Source: CBDCYN01 sp965224205
GTDB taxonomy: Bacteria; Planctomycetota; Phycisphaerae; Phycisphaerales; Phycisphaeraceae
DNA length: 64,000 bases
Direction: 5' to 3'
Assembly: GCA_965224205.1 (NCBI GenBank)
Contig: CBDCYN010000021.1
Span: forward strand, 1-64,000
Shown here: positions 34,176 through 42,674 of the stretch, piece by piece
Position numbering within the stretch: the first letter of the stretch is position 1
Layout: the number at the start of each line of letters is the position of its first letter
Program-made: the position numbers and the translations under genes
The notes under the pieces: generated by a model
Told to the model about the DNA's origin: nothing
Database searches by the model: none
Seen by the model: the letters and a program-made list of their open reading frames with translations, nothing else

Positions 34176-35432
34176 ATGAGTCCATCGACCGCCACGGTGA
34201 CCCGTCTCCAAGATATGATCGACCTGGTTGCCCACTGCGCGGCGACACAGAGCCCGATCGTCGATTACGGGGTCGCGCACCGGGGCCTGGGCCATGACCC
34301 GCCCGCGGAGCATATCCGGGTCGACGACCAGGGGGTCGACATCGAGCACTACGAGCGCGACCTGACGGTCCGGGCCTGGGCCGGGACGACCCTCGGGTGC
34401 CTTCAAGACCATGTGCGGGAAGCGGGCCAGTTCTTGCCCATCGATGTGGATCACGACCTTACGCTCCGCGAGGTGGTCGCTCATCACGTCTACGGGGCGT
34501 TGCGAGCCCGCTACGGCGGCGTGCGCGAGCTTCTTTTGGGGCTCGGTGTCGTCGACGGCCACGCGCGTCAAATCAGGGCTGGGGGGAGGACGGTCAAGAA
34601 CGTCGCGGGGTACGATCTGACGCGCCTGATGGTCGGCAGCCTCGGTGAGCTGGGATTCATCCATGAAGTCGTGCTCCGCACCTATGTGATCCCGGAGATG
34701 GTGATGGCGGTCGAGATGCAGGTCCATGACCCGGTACAATTAGACGCTACGCTGACCCCCTGGCTGATCGGCGAGGCAGCCGCGGACCAGATGGCGATGG
34801 TCATGCGGGGCCCAGCCGCCCAGCTTCATGTGGGTTATTACGGGACGATGTCAGCCGTCACCGCGCGGCTTCGAACCTTAGAAGCATTAGTGGATACCGT
34901 CCGGGGGATGAAGATCATGAACGTGAGTCCTTGTGACTTGGACGAAGACATCGCCCGACGCAGCGACCGCAGGGCCTGGCGGCGGTCGGTCGCTGCCCTG
35001 GTCAAACTGGTGGTCCCGCCGGCGTCGACCGGCGCGACGTGCAGCCAACTGTCGCGCTTCGCTACGGAAAACCGGTTCAAGGTGGAGATCGAAGCGTTCC
35101 CGGTCCATGGGTGTATCTTCGTGGGCGGTGACTTAACCAGCGATGAATCGAGGCGGTTATCGACCCACATCCAGCGGCTGGTCGTGCCCTTAAACGGGGT
35201 GTGGGTCTGGTACGCGTTGCCTACGGGATCGTCGCGGACATGCCCGCAACCTCCGGCCAGCCCCAGCCGAAGCGCGGCCAACGGTGAGCGTGACCGGCGA
35301 GACGAGGGTGACCCGATCCCGCGGTTTGGCCCCCCCCAGCTTGATTGGCCTATTTTGGTATCAATCAAGCGTGCGTTCGACCCCCACGGGCTGATGAACC
35401 CGGAACGGTTTTTGCCAGTCACAGGGCTGTGA
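34176..35432 (+). CDS. FAD-binding oxidase subunit, glycolate oxidase GlcE-like
   Basis: 418 residues. The N-terminal FAD_binding_4 region contains VRAWAGTTLGCLQDHVREAGQFLPID and the pattern ARQIRAGGRTVKNVAGYDLTRLMVGSLGELGFI, typical of GlcE and GlcD. The C-terminal third is poorly conserved and ends with FDPHGLMNPERFLPVTGL, as in GlcD/E proteins. In the glycolate oxidase complex, GlcE pairs with GlcD and the iron-sulfur subunit GlcF. The next gene is GlcF-like, but no glcD is in the window, so the complex may use a GlcD encoded elsewhere. The substrate (glycolate or lactate) is not certain. Confidence 0.78.
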   Translation: MSPSTATVTRLQDMIDLVAHCAATQSPIVDYGVAHRGLGHDPPAEHIRVDDQGVDIEHYERDLTVRAWAGTTLGCLQDHVREAGQFLPIDVDHDLTLREVVAHHVYGALRARYGGVRELLLGLGVVDGHARQIRAGGRTVKNVAGYDLTRLMVGSLGELGFIHEVVLRTYVIPEMVMAVEMQVHDPVQLDATLTPWLIGEAAADQMAMVMRGPAAQLHVGYYGTMSAVTARLRTLEALVDTVRGMKIMNVSPCDLDEDIARRSDRRAWRRSVAALVKLVVPPASTGATCSQLSRFATENRFKVEIEAFPVHGCIFVGGDLTSDESRRLSTHIQRLVVPLNGVWVWYALPTGSSRTCPQPPASPSRSAANGERDRRDEGDPIPRFGPPQLDWPILVSIKRAFDPHGLMNPERFLPVTGL

Positions 35433-35526
35433 ACAGGGCTGTAGCGATGGATGAAACGAAGCCGGGGCCTCGTGTGATTTCGGGCCTGGCCGGCGACGGG
35501 AGTGCAGCGGGGCCGAAAGCCGCGGG

Positions 35527-36882
35527 TTGCCCGTTCTTGAACTAAGCCGGCGTGCTACCTCGTCGGCTCAAGACTGCGTCCAGTGCGGGCTGTGCCTGCC
35601 GTCTTGCCCGACGTACCGGGTAACCGGGCTGGAAGCCGATTCGCCCCGGGGGCGCATCCACCTGATCAAAGGGCTGTCCGAAGAGCGGATTGAGCGATCC
35701 GCTGCGGTCTTGAACCATCTGGATTTATGCCTGGATTGCCGGGCGTGCGAAACCGCGTGCCCGTCTGGCGTGGTCTACCATGAGCTGATCGAGCAGACCC
35801 GCGCTCAGCTGGCCCAGGACGGGCGGGAAGCGATTGAAAATATAGCCTTGCGGGCCGTCGTGCGGCATCTGCTGCCGTACCCGTTCCGCTTGAAACTGGC
35901 GATCCTGCCGGCCCGGGTCTTACAGCGGTTGGGGTTCTGGGATCAGGTGTGCCAAATGATCAAACACCGGGTCAAGGGGCGCAGCGGTGCGACGGACGAG
36001 TGGGTGTTGAAGATGACCCGTATGCTGCCGCCGGGCCCGGTGTGGGAATCGAAGTTATCGCGGCGTTACCCGGCTCTAGCCGCGGACGGTCAGAAGCGGG
36101 CGACGGTGGCGTGGTTCACGGGGTGCGTGGGCGAGGCGTTGTTCCAGGACGTCAATCGGCAAGCGATCGCGTTGCTCCAGCACGCGGGGTGTGAGGTGAT
36201 CGTGCCCCGGTCCCAGCGGTGCTGCGGGGCGATCCACCAGCACAACGGTGATCAGCGGACGGCCTGCGGGTTGGCGCGGTCGAATCTCCGGGCGTACCAG
36301 GGGGCATTGAAGCAAGGGGCGGATCTGATCGTCAACGCGATCGCCGGCTGTGGCGCGATGCTTAAAGAATACCCCTCGTTGCTGGGCGACGACCCCGGTT
36401 ACGGCAAGCTTGCGGGGGGGTTCGGGGATCGGGTCTGTGACGTCACCGAAGCGTTGGTTCGATACCCGCCCACCTATCTCATTAACAAAAAATCACTTAA
36501 ACGCGTGGGGACATATCACGAGGCCTGTCACCTCGCCCACGGCCAGCGGGTGACTCAGCCTCCCAGAAGCGTGTTAAGCTGGATCCGGGGATTGAAAATG
36601 GTGGAGATGGAAGAAGCGGATGCCTGCTGCGGCGCCGCGGGGACCTATAATCTGGTGCAGCCCGAGATGGCTCGCCAGTTAGCGCAGCGGAAGATCCGAC
36701 ACATTCAAGCGACGGGAGCGAGCGTGTGTGTGACCGGTAACGTGGGCTGCGCCATGCATATCCGGTCAGAAGCCATCCGGATGGGCGTTGATCTAAAGCT
36801 CGTGCACCCGGTGAGTTTACTCTACAAGGCATGCGGGTTAGGGTCCTCCCACCGCGGTTGCGAGAAGTGGCACGCCTTGTAG
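35527..36882 (+). CDS. iron-sulfur subunit, glycolate oxidase GlcF-like
   Basis: 451 residues from a TTG. Two 4Fe-4S motifs are seen at the N-terminus: CVQCGLCLPSCPTY and CLDCRACETACP. The two cysteine-rich CCG domains have CCGAIHQHNGD and CCGAAGTYNL. These domains carry electrons from the flavin subunit to the quinone pool at the membrane. An alternative frame just upstream is open through the ATG at 35447 (MDETKPGPR...) and stops at 35545; it has no known homology. The start chosen leaves 16 residues before the first cysteine, short but possible. Confidence 0.85.
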   Translation: MPVLELSRRATSSAQDCVQCGLCLPSCPTYRVTGLEADSPRGRIHLIKGLSEERIERSAAVLNHLDLCLDCRACETACPSGVVYHELIEQTRAQLAQDGREAIENIALRAVVRHLLPYPFRLKLAILPARVLQRLGFWDQVCQMIKHRVKGRSGATDEWVLKMTRMLPPGPVWESKLSRRYPALAADGQKRATVAWFTGCVGEALFQDVNRQAIALLQHAGCEVIVPRSQRCCGAIHQHNGDQRTACGLARSNLRAYQGALKQGADLIVNAIAGCGAMLKEYPSLLGDDPGYGKLAGGFGDRVCDVTEALVRYPPTYLINKKSLKRVGTYHEACHLAHGQRVTQPPRSVLSWIRGLKMVEMEEADACCGAAGTYNLVQPEMARQLAQRKIRHIQATGASVCVTGNVGCAMHIRSEAIRMGVDLKLVHPVSLLYKACGLGSSHRGCEKWHAL

Positions 36883-37380
36883 ATTGTCACAAATGACTAT
36901 AAATAAAGAAATTAATATACGAGCGACTATTTACGACTCCGGGTCGTATTAAATAAGAGTGATCTAAGGCTCCATGGGGCTAAGTTAATCGGTTTCGTGA
37001 TTTCGCAAGTCCGGGGTTGCACGGACCATTTTCTTATACGGCAAAGGGTAGGATGAATCATGTCCGGGCGGGCCCGGATCGACGGTTACATGGGCTACAA
37101 GATCGAATAGCGACGGTTGAAACAGTCATTGAAAAGAGGATTTTAGAAGCAAATTGGCTTAAAAATTCTTATTTTTAGTTGATTTTGCCCGAAATTCAAT
37201 CATTCAATAGCCCCAATCGACGTCAAGGCGCCAGCCAGGCAAGAGAAGCATTCCATTTAGGGTACGATGAAGATGAAAGAGGATCCGGATCATGGGATGA
37301 ACCGTTGGAGCCGCAGGGGCAGGGTTGACGATCAACCGGTAGCTAAGGGCCTGCGACACAGCGGGATGATGGGGATCGAC
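36883..37380. other. AT-rich intergenic stretch
   Basis: Nearly 500 bases after the GlcF-like gene. Parts (about 36885-36960 and 37130-37205) are strongly AT-rich in an otherwise GC-rich sequence. A 6-bp inverted repeat (TACGAC / GTCGTA, 5-base loop) lies at about 36929-36945. No gene, DnaA-box array or RNA is recognised. Confidence 0.45.
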
Positions 37381-37482
37381 ACGCATCGTGTCTCCAAGTG
37401 TCGCGTCGGTGATCGTGTTGACCCTGGCGGCGATCGTGCCGCGTCTAAGATTCACGCCCCCCTTTCATCCGGGGCAGGTGTC
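37381..37482 (+). repeat. dispersed ~100-bp intergenic repeat, copy C
   Basis: It reads ACGCATCGTGTCTCC, then CGCGTCGGTGATCG, GTGCCGCGTCTAAGATTCACG and TTTCATCCGGGGCAGGTGT. It is closest to copies B and A. It sits 33 bases before the zinc-ribbon gene start. Confidence 0.75.
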
Positions 37483-37515
37483 GTGACGCAACGCTGACTA
37501 ATTAGAAGACCTCGT

Positions 37516-38940
37516 ATGTATGAGCTGACCTGTCCATTGTGCCGACACAAGATGCTCACGCCTTTGGCACGGCCCAACGCGATGGCCAAGTGCCGGCGGT
37601 GTCTCAACCCGTTTCGCGTTCAAAGGAATAACGTGAAGCATACTGGGTCGTGGGGTCACGCCAGCGTCGATGTTTTTCCGGGTCACGAACCGATCGGGGT
37701 ATCTAACTCGGTCGCGGGCCCGCCGACCCCCGCCGAGGCAACCGGGGCGTTGGCGATCCAGTCCTTAGCCGCGGGCCGCGCGTCGCGATCGAGTGGCTCT
37801 AGCGTCGCCGGGCAAAGGGATCGGCGGTCACCGCCCGCGGACTACGCCTCGCCGGTAAGAACGATGAGCCGCGGCCGCGAGCTGGCCATGCGCCAAACCC
37901 GTCGGCGGCAACTCAACACGTTGCTGTGGATGACGATGTTGCTGATCCTGGTGGGCGGGGCGGTTGGTCTGGGCATCTACGTCCGAGAGGACCTCAGCGA
38001 GCTGCTGGGCGCCCACTTCGAGTCGAAGCAGCCCTACCCGATCCGCAGGGGGGGTATCGGTGCCGCCGCGGCCACCGGTGCGTCGGACGGTCGATCGGCC
38101 TCGGCGCCTCCCAGTCATGCCAACGCTAGCGACGAGGGGTCAGACTCAGTATTCCATGGGGAGGATCGCCCCTCCCCCATCCTCGCGTCCGGTGACACCC
38201 TCGGGATGGATCACCCCGCTTTATCCGATCCACAGGAAGAATTTTTTGCTCATGAGATCGAGATCAAGCGGGTCTCGGCCCAGCGGCTGCCCCAGCGGCT
38301 CTGGCGGGAGGTGGATGAGCCCTACGTCTCCCCGGTCCAAACCGGGCCGCTACAGATTGTCAACGAGCGGGTCACCACCGAGGAGACCGGCCGGCTGGTC
38401 TTCAGCGCCGAGGTCCAAGCGGTCAATACCCCCCTGGTCAGATCCGCGACCGCGGAATTGGCCCTGGTCGGGTTTGACGACCGGATCTTCGCCCGCGTCG
38501 AGGTCGACCTGCCCACGCTCAGCAGCCGCCGGCCCCAGCAGATTGAGGTCCCGATCCCCGACGGGTACTCCAAACGCACCATGCGGGTGGTGTCGTCAGC
38601 CCGGGGCAGCGCCGTGCCCCCCGACAGTGTGGTGATCAGCAGCGCACTGGTCGAGACCACCGGCGCCGGGGCGGGGACCAGTGTCCGCGTGACGGTTATC
38701 AACCCGTCGGAGTATCAGCTCACCCGGGCGGTTTTTTTCTTAGCAGCTCTTAACGATCAGGGCCAGCCGATCGCCCGGTGGCGCATGACGTGGCCGGGAT
38801 CGATCGGGCCGGGAGATCAAGTCGTCTTCACCGCCGATACCCCTCTTGAATCGAAAATAGGGGTCCACCAATGGGACGTGGTGGGGCTGGGGCGCCTGCC
38901 CAAGGACGCTCGGCTTTCACCCGCCGATGGGTTTATGTAA
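37516..38940 (+). CDS. zinc-ribbon, single-pass membrane protein of unknown function
   Basis: 474 residues. The N-terminus has four cysteines in two pairs: CPLCRHKM and CRRCLNPF, a zinc-ribbon or rubredoxin-like knuckle (residues about 5-36). A low-complexity Ser/Pro-rich segment follows. One hydrophobic segment, about residues 136-156 (LLWMTMLLILVGGAVGLGIYV), is followed by an extracytoplasmic region of about 315 residues that looks rich in beta strands. I recognise no enzyme or family in it. Planctomycetes often encode such ribbon-plus-membrane proteins. It is followed by a rhomboid protease gene. Confidence 0.6.
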   Translation: MYELTCPLCRHKMLTPLARPNAMAKCRRCLNPFRVQRNNVKHTGSWGHASVDVFPGHEPIGVSNSVAGPPTPAEATGALAIQSLAAGRASRSSGSSVAGQRDRRSPPADYASPVRTMSRGRELAMRQTRRRQLNTLLWMTMLLILVGGAVGLGIYVREDLSELLGAHFESKQPYPIRRGGIGAAAATGASDGRSASAPPSHANASDEGSDSVFHGEDRPSPILASGDTLGMDHPALSDPQEEFFAHEIEIKRVSAQRLPQRLWREVDEPYVSPVQTGPLQIVNERVTTEETGRLVFSAEVQAVNTPLVRSATAELALVGFDDRIFARVEVDLPTLSSRRPQQIEVPIPDGYSKRTMRVVSSARGSAVPPDSVVISSALVETTGAGAGTSVRVTVINPSEYQLTRAVFFLAALNDQGQPIARWRMTWPGSIGPGDQVVFTADTPLESKIGVHQWDVVGLGRLPKDARLSPADGFM

Positions 38941-39089
38941 GAATAAGGGCCAGCGGTGTTCGGATACTTGGGGTGCGGTACCCCTGGCGGACGCTCAGAC
39001 GGCGCTTCCGTCTCGCCGCTTCCGTTCGGGGGACGGGCCGCCGCTGACCCGCACCTCCTGACGTAAACCCTAAGGTCCCGTACAGGCAG

Positions 39090-40223
39090 ATGTTTTTCCC
39101 GATCCGCACCGACCGCAGCCTCAGCCGCACCCCGTGGGTCAACTACTCATTGATCGCGGTCAACGTGCTGATCTTCCTGGCCACCGCTCAGGGGTTCGAC
39201 CCTCGGTACCTGCTCAACCCCGCGTCGCCGCAGATCGAACAGTTTGTCAGCTACCAGTTCCTTCACGCGGGGTGGGATCACCTGCTGGGGAACATGTTGT
39301 TCCTGTACGTTTTCGGCAACAGCGTCGAAGACCGCCTCGGGAAGATCGCCTACTTGTTGTTCTACCTGGCCGGTGGAATTTTAGCCGGGCTGGGACACGC
39401 GGTGATCGAGGGGACCACACCGGTGCTCGGGGCCAGCGGGGCGGTCGCCGCGGTCAGCGGGGCGTACCTGGCGCTGTTCCCGATGAGTAACGTGACGATC
39501 GTCTACTGGTTTATTTTTATCGGGACGTTCGAGGTCTCGAGCATGCTGCTGATCCTGTTCCAGATCGCTCAAGACGCGGTGTTCTACGTCGCCCGGTTCG
39601 GGGGTGTGGCGTACCTGGCGCACCTTTCGGGTTACGCGTACGGATTCGCGATCGGGATGGGGCTGTTGTGGATCCGGCTGCTACCCCGAGAGCATTACGA
39701 CCTGTTAGCTCTGATCGAGCAGCGTCGCCGCCGCGCTCAATTCCGGGCGTTAACCCGTCGCGGCTACCAGCCGTGGCAGCACGCCCCGGCTTTGGGCGGC
39801 TCGTCCAAGCAGGCCTCGACCCCCGATCGCGATCCGGAACACGGGCGGATACTCGAGCTACGATCGGACATCCATCAAGCGATGAGGGATCACCAGCTGG
39901 ATGTGGCGGCTAACTTATACTTGGAATTGATGCAAATCGATTCGGGACAAGTCCTTAGTACCCATCATCAGCTGGATCTGGCCAACCAGCTGATGTCCAA
40001 TCGTCATTACGATACCGCCGCTGCCGCTTATGAGCTTTTCCTTAGCACGTACAAAAATTACGGGCAACGCGAGCAGATCGAGTTGATCCTGGGCCTGATC
40101 TATGGGCGATACCTAAACCGGCATGACCGCGCTAAAGAACTACTTGAAAATGCTTTACCGAGACTAAGTGATGCTCAAGAAAAAGATCTGGCTAAAAAAA
40201 TATTGTCTGAGCTGCCCCGCTAA
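39090..40223 (+). CDS. rhomboid-family intramembrane serine protease with C-terminal soluble domain
   Basis: 377 residues. The first 210 form a six-helix rhomboid core. The catalytic Ser is S116 in LGASGAVAAVSG and the His is H178 in LAHLSGYAYG; the loop FLHAGWDHLLGNMLFLYVFG is the usual conserved N-terminal part. The C-terminal 160 residues (after about 215) are soluble and helical, with repeat-like stretches (LANQLMSNRHYDTAAAAYELFL) suggesting TPR-like repeats. So it is a membrane protease with a cytosolic protein-binding tail. Substrates are unknown. Confidence 0.88.
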   Translation: MFFPIRTDRSLSRTPWVNYSLIAVNVLIFLATAQGFDPRYLLNPASPQIEQFVSYQFLHAGWDHLLGNMLFLYVFGNSVEDRLGKIAYLLFYLAGGILAGLGHAVIEGTTPVLGASGAVAAVSGAYLALFPMSNVTIVYWFIFIGTFEVSSMLLILFQIAQDAVFYVARFGGVAYLAHLSGYAYGFAIGMGLLWIRLLPREHYDLLALIEQRRRRAQFRALTRRGYQPWQHAPALGGSSKQASTPDRDPEHGRILELRSDIHQAMRDHQLDVAANLYLELMQIDSGQVLSTHHQLDLANQLMSNRHYDTAAAAYELFLSTYKNYGQREQIELILGLIYGRYLNRHDRAKELLENALPRLSDAQEKDLAKKILSELPR

Positions 40224-40351
40224 CGCCCCGTCGACCCCCTCGTTCGCGTCAAAGAAGGCGTTTACCCCCCACTGATTTTGTCGTACAATGACGGTTTTGC
40301 GATAAACCCTCTCCTCACTAGAGAGTATGACCTGATACGGGAGGCCCGACA

Positions 40352-41593
40352 GTGAGTCAAAACCAGCCTATGCTTCGCGGGAACGTCGCCATCGGTCAGT
40401 CGGGCGGGCCCACGATGGTGATCAACCAGTCTCTGGTGGGGATCGTCGAAACCCTGCGCGGTCAACCCGGCCTCGACCACATCTTCGGCGCCTTGTACGG
40501 CGTGGCTGGGATCGTTGACAATCGATTTGTCGATCTCCACGACATCCCCCAAGACCGCCTCGAGCGCATCGCCCAGACCCCCTCCGCGGCCCTGGGCTCG
40601 ACCCGGGTCAAACCAGACGCCGAGTATTGCCAACGGATTTTCGAGCAGTTCGCCAAGCACAACATCCGGTATTTTTTCTACATCGGCGGCAACGACAGCT
40701 CCCACACGTGTCATATCGTCAACGAGCTGGCCAAGGAAGCTGGGTACGACCTACACAGCTTCCATGTGCCCAAGACGATCGACAACGACCTGGTGCTCAA
40801 CGACCACACCCCCGGCTTTCCCTCAGCGGCCAAATTCGTCGCCCAGGCGTTCACCGGCGACAACCTCGACAACCGCGCCCTGCCCGGGATCAAGATCAAC
40901 GTCGTCATGGGCCGCGACGCCGGGTTCCTTACCGCCTCGAGCGTGCTGGCTAGAACCTCCCACGACGACGGCCCGCACCTGATCTACGTCCCCGAGGTCA
41001 CGTTCGATGAGGAGAAATTCACAGCTGACGTCGAGCGGATCTACGCCCGCCTGGGCCGGTGCCTGATCGCGGTTAGCGAGGGGATCCGCGCCGCCGACGG
41101 CAAGCCGGTGATCACGAAACTCGCCGAGGACGTCCAAGTCGACGAGCACGGCAACCAGCAGTATTCGGGCACCGGGGCGCTGGGAGACTTCCTGATCCGC
41201 GCCATCCGCCAGCGCATGGGCAAGGACACGCGCGTGCGGGCCGACACCTTCGGGTACCTCCAGCGGTGCTACGCCGGGGTCGTTTCCAAGATCGATCAAG
41301 AAGAAGCCAGGATGGTCGGCCGCCAAGCCGCTCAGGCCGCGCTCGATGGCCGTCACGACGGATCGGTCACCATCAAACGCGTCAGCCACGACCCTTATCG
41401 GGTCGAGTACCGCTTGGTCGATCTCTCGGACGTCGCCGGTAAGACCACCCACCTCGACCGCCAGTTCATCGTCGACGACAACAACATCAACGACAGCTTC
41501 ATCAACTACCTCAAGCCCCTCGTCGGCCCGTTGCCCGTCGTCGAGTTGTTGCGCTTTAAAGAGGTCGAAGAACCCGCGAACCTACCGGCTTAG
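40352..41593 (+). CDS. pyrophosphate-type 6-phosphofructokinase, paralogue 1
   Basis: 413 residues, GTG start with GGGAGG upstream. The PFK fold motifs are visible: GQSGGPTMVINQSL (phosphate-binding), IGGNDSSHTCH (GGND instead of the ATP-type GGDG), PKTIDNDLVLNDHTPGFPSA with the catalytic Asp, and VMGRDAGFL. The GGND and long sequence fit the PPi-dependent group rather than ATP-PFK. It is one of two paralogues (the other at 42675), separated by one minus-strand gene. A role in glycolysis and reversible F6P phosphorylation is likely. Confidence 0.82.
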   Translation: MSQNQPMLRGNVAIGQSGGPTMVINQSLVGIVETLRGQPGLDHIFGALYGVAGIVDNRFVDLHDIPQDRLERIAQTPSAALGSTRVKPDAEYCQRIFEQFAKHNIRYFFYIGGNDSSHTCHIVNELAKEAGYDLHSFHVPKTIDNDLVLNDHTPGFPSAAKFVAQAFTGDNLDNRALPGIKINVVMGRDAGFLTASSVLARTSHDDGPHLIYVPEVTFDEEKFTADVERIYARLGRCLIAVSEGIRAADGKPVITKLAEDVQVDEHGNQQYSGTGALGDFLIRAIRQRMGKDTRVRADTFGYLQRCYAGVVSKIDQEEARMVGRQAAQAALDGRHDGSVTIKRVSHDPYRVEYRLVDLSDVAGKTTHLDRQFIVDDNNINDSFINYLKPLVGPLPVVELLRFKEVEEPANLPA

Positions 41594-41618
41594 CCGGAGG
41601 ATGGGGGCGTGGAGGCGT

Positions 41619-41712
41619 TGCGTATCCAAGTACCGGTCCGTGATGCTCCGCAGCCTAAGAATGTCTCGGCCGCGTCCAAGACTCACGTCGCCGCTTCATC
41701 CGGGGTCGGTAT
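41619..41712 (+). repeat. dispersed ~100-bp intergenic repeat, copy A
   Basis: It reads TGCGTATCCAAGTACC, then GGCCGCGTCCAAGACTCACG and CTTCATCCGGGGTCGGTAT. It fills the convergent gap between the first phosphofructokinase and the GATase-like gene. Confidence 0.72.
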
Positions 41713-41738
41713 GCACCTCGCGTATGGACACCGCCGGG

Positions 41739-42503
41739 TTACGAGTTTCGTAGATCGTTGGTTAACCAGCCCAGCAGCTGTTTGAGGAATAGCGCGTACA
41801 TATCCCCGACCTCGATCTCGTACGCCCCCGGGGCCTGAGCGATCACACGCTGGGACCCCCAATCCACCAGCCCGCCCACCCAGTGCGGGGCCACGTCCAC
41901 GCACAACGCCGCGGTGCGCCCCTTCCCGTGTTCACCCACCACTAGCAGCGGCTGGCGCTCAGTGGGCTCGAGCCGGACCGCGTTGTTGTTCCACTGAGCT
42001 AGGAACCGGTGCACCTCTAACAGCACCTGTGCGCTGTTTTTGGGTTCGACCCGGTTGAACCCGCCAATCGTCGGCGGCCGTTCGTTCCAGGGTAGCCCCA
42101 GGGTGATCGGGTGGTTGGCGACCCGCGCCGCCAAAGCTGGTTGATCGCAGTTGACCCGGTCGTCGGTCGTGGCGATGTGGACCGGCAGCGCGTCGGCCAG
42201 GGCCGTCCCCGCCCAGTGCCCCCCTTGGCCGCAGAACGAGTCCCAGCCCCCGATCATCACCAGGCCCGCCCCGTCGCTGACTTGTTGGAGGATCTTCTGT
42301 TGACAGGTTTCGTCCAACAGCTTGGCGGGGTAGTCACTGAGAATAAACAAACACGGACAGCCATCCAGCAACGAAGCTTCCACTGTTTGATCGCTGGGGA
42401 CGTAGCGGTACCACCAGCCCCACTTTGTCATTAGCCCCGTTAGGTAGCACGCGGCGCCCTGCAGGCTCGTGTCCCCCATGTATAGGACCGGTCGATCGCT
42501 CAT
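41739..42503 (-). CDS. glutamine-amidotransferase-like (GATase1-fold) protein of unknown function
   Basis: 254 residues. The pattern YMGDTSLQGAACYLTGLMTKWG and LVMIGGWDSFCGQGG resembles the GATase1-like fold seen in planctomycete and myxobacterial putative GATase proteins. No clear Cys-His-Glu triad can be placed, since the nucleophile elbow is replaced by GGWDS, so it may be non-enzymatic. It lies on the minus strand between two plus-strand phosphofructokinases. It has no obvious link to them. Confidence 0.5.
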   Translation of the reverse strand: MSDRPVLYMGDTSLQGAACYLTGLMTKWGWWYRYVPSDQTVEASLLDGCPCLFILSDYPAKLLDETCQQKILQQVSDGAGLVMIGGWDSFCGQGGHWAGTALADALPVHIATTDDRVNCDQPALAARVANHPITLGLPWNERPPTIGGFNRVEPKNSAQVLLEVHRFLAQWNNNAVRLEPTERQPLLVVGEHGKGRTAALCVDVAPHWVGGLVDWGSQRVIAQAPGAYEIEVGDMYALFLKQLLGWLTNDLRNS

Positions 42504-42674
42504 AAGTTACGCCTCACTGGCCGCCGCTAAGGAACGGCTTGCATCGCGGGTCCCATCACGTGAACCTTGAACTTTGGCCCTCAAGCCTTAAGATGCCGCA
42601 GTCTATGCGGGAGATGGAGCCTGTCAATATTTAGTTGATGTCAGACCGACCGGGGGCAGAAGCAGAAGGGTGCG

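Noticed and set aside
35345..35545. Small plus-strand frame before the GlcF-like gene (MDETKPGPRVISG...)
   Set aside because: It overlaps the chosen start of the larger gene, has no recognisable domain and is short. It might be an N-terminal piece if a frameshift exists, but I cannot show that.
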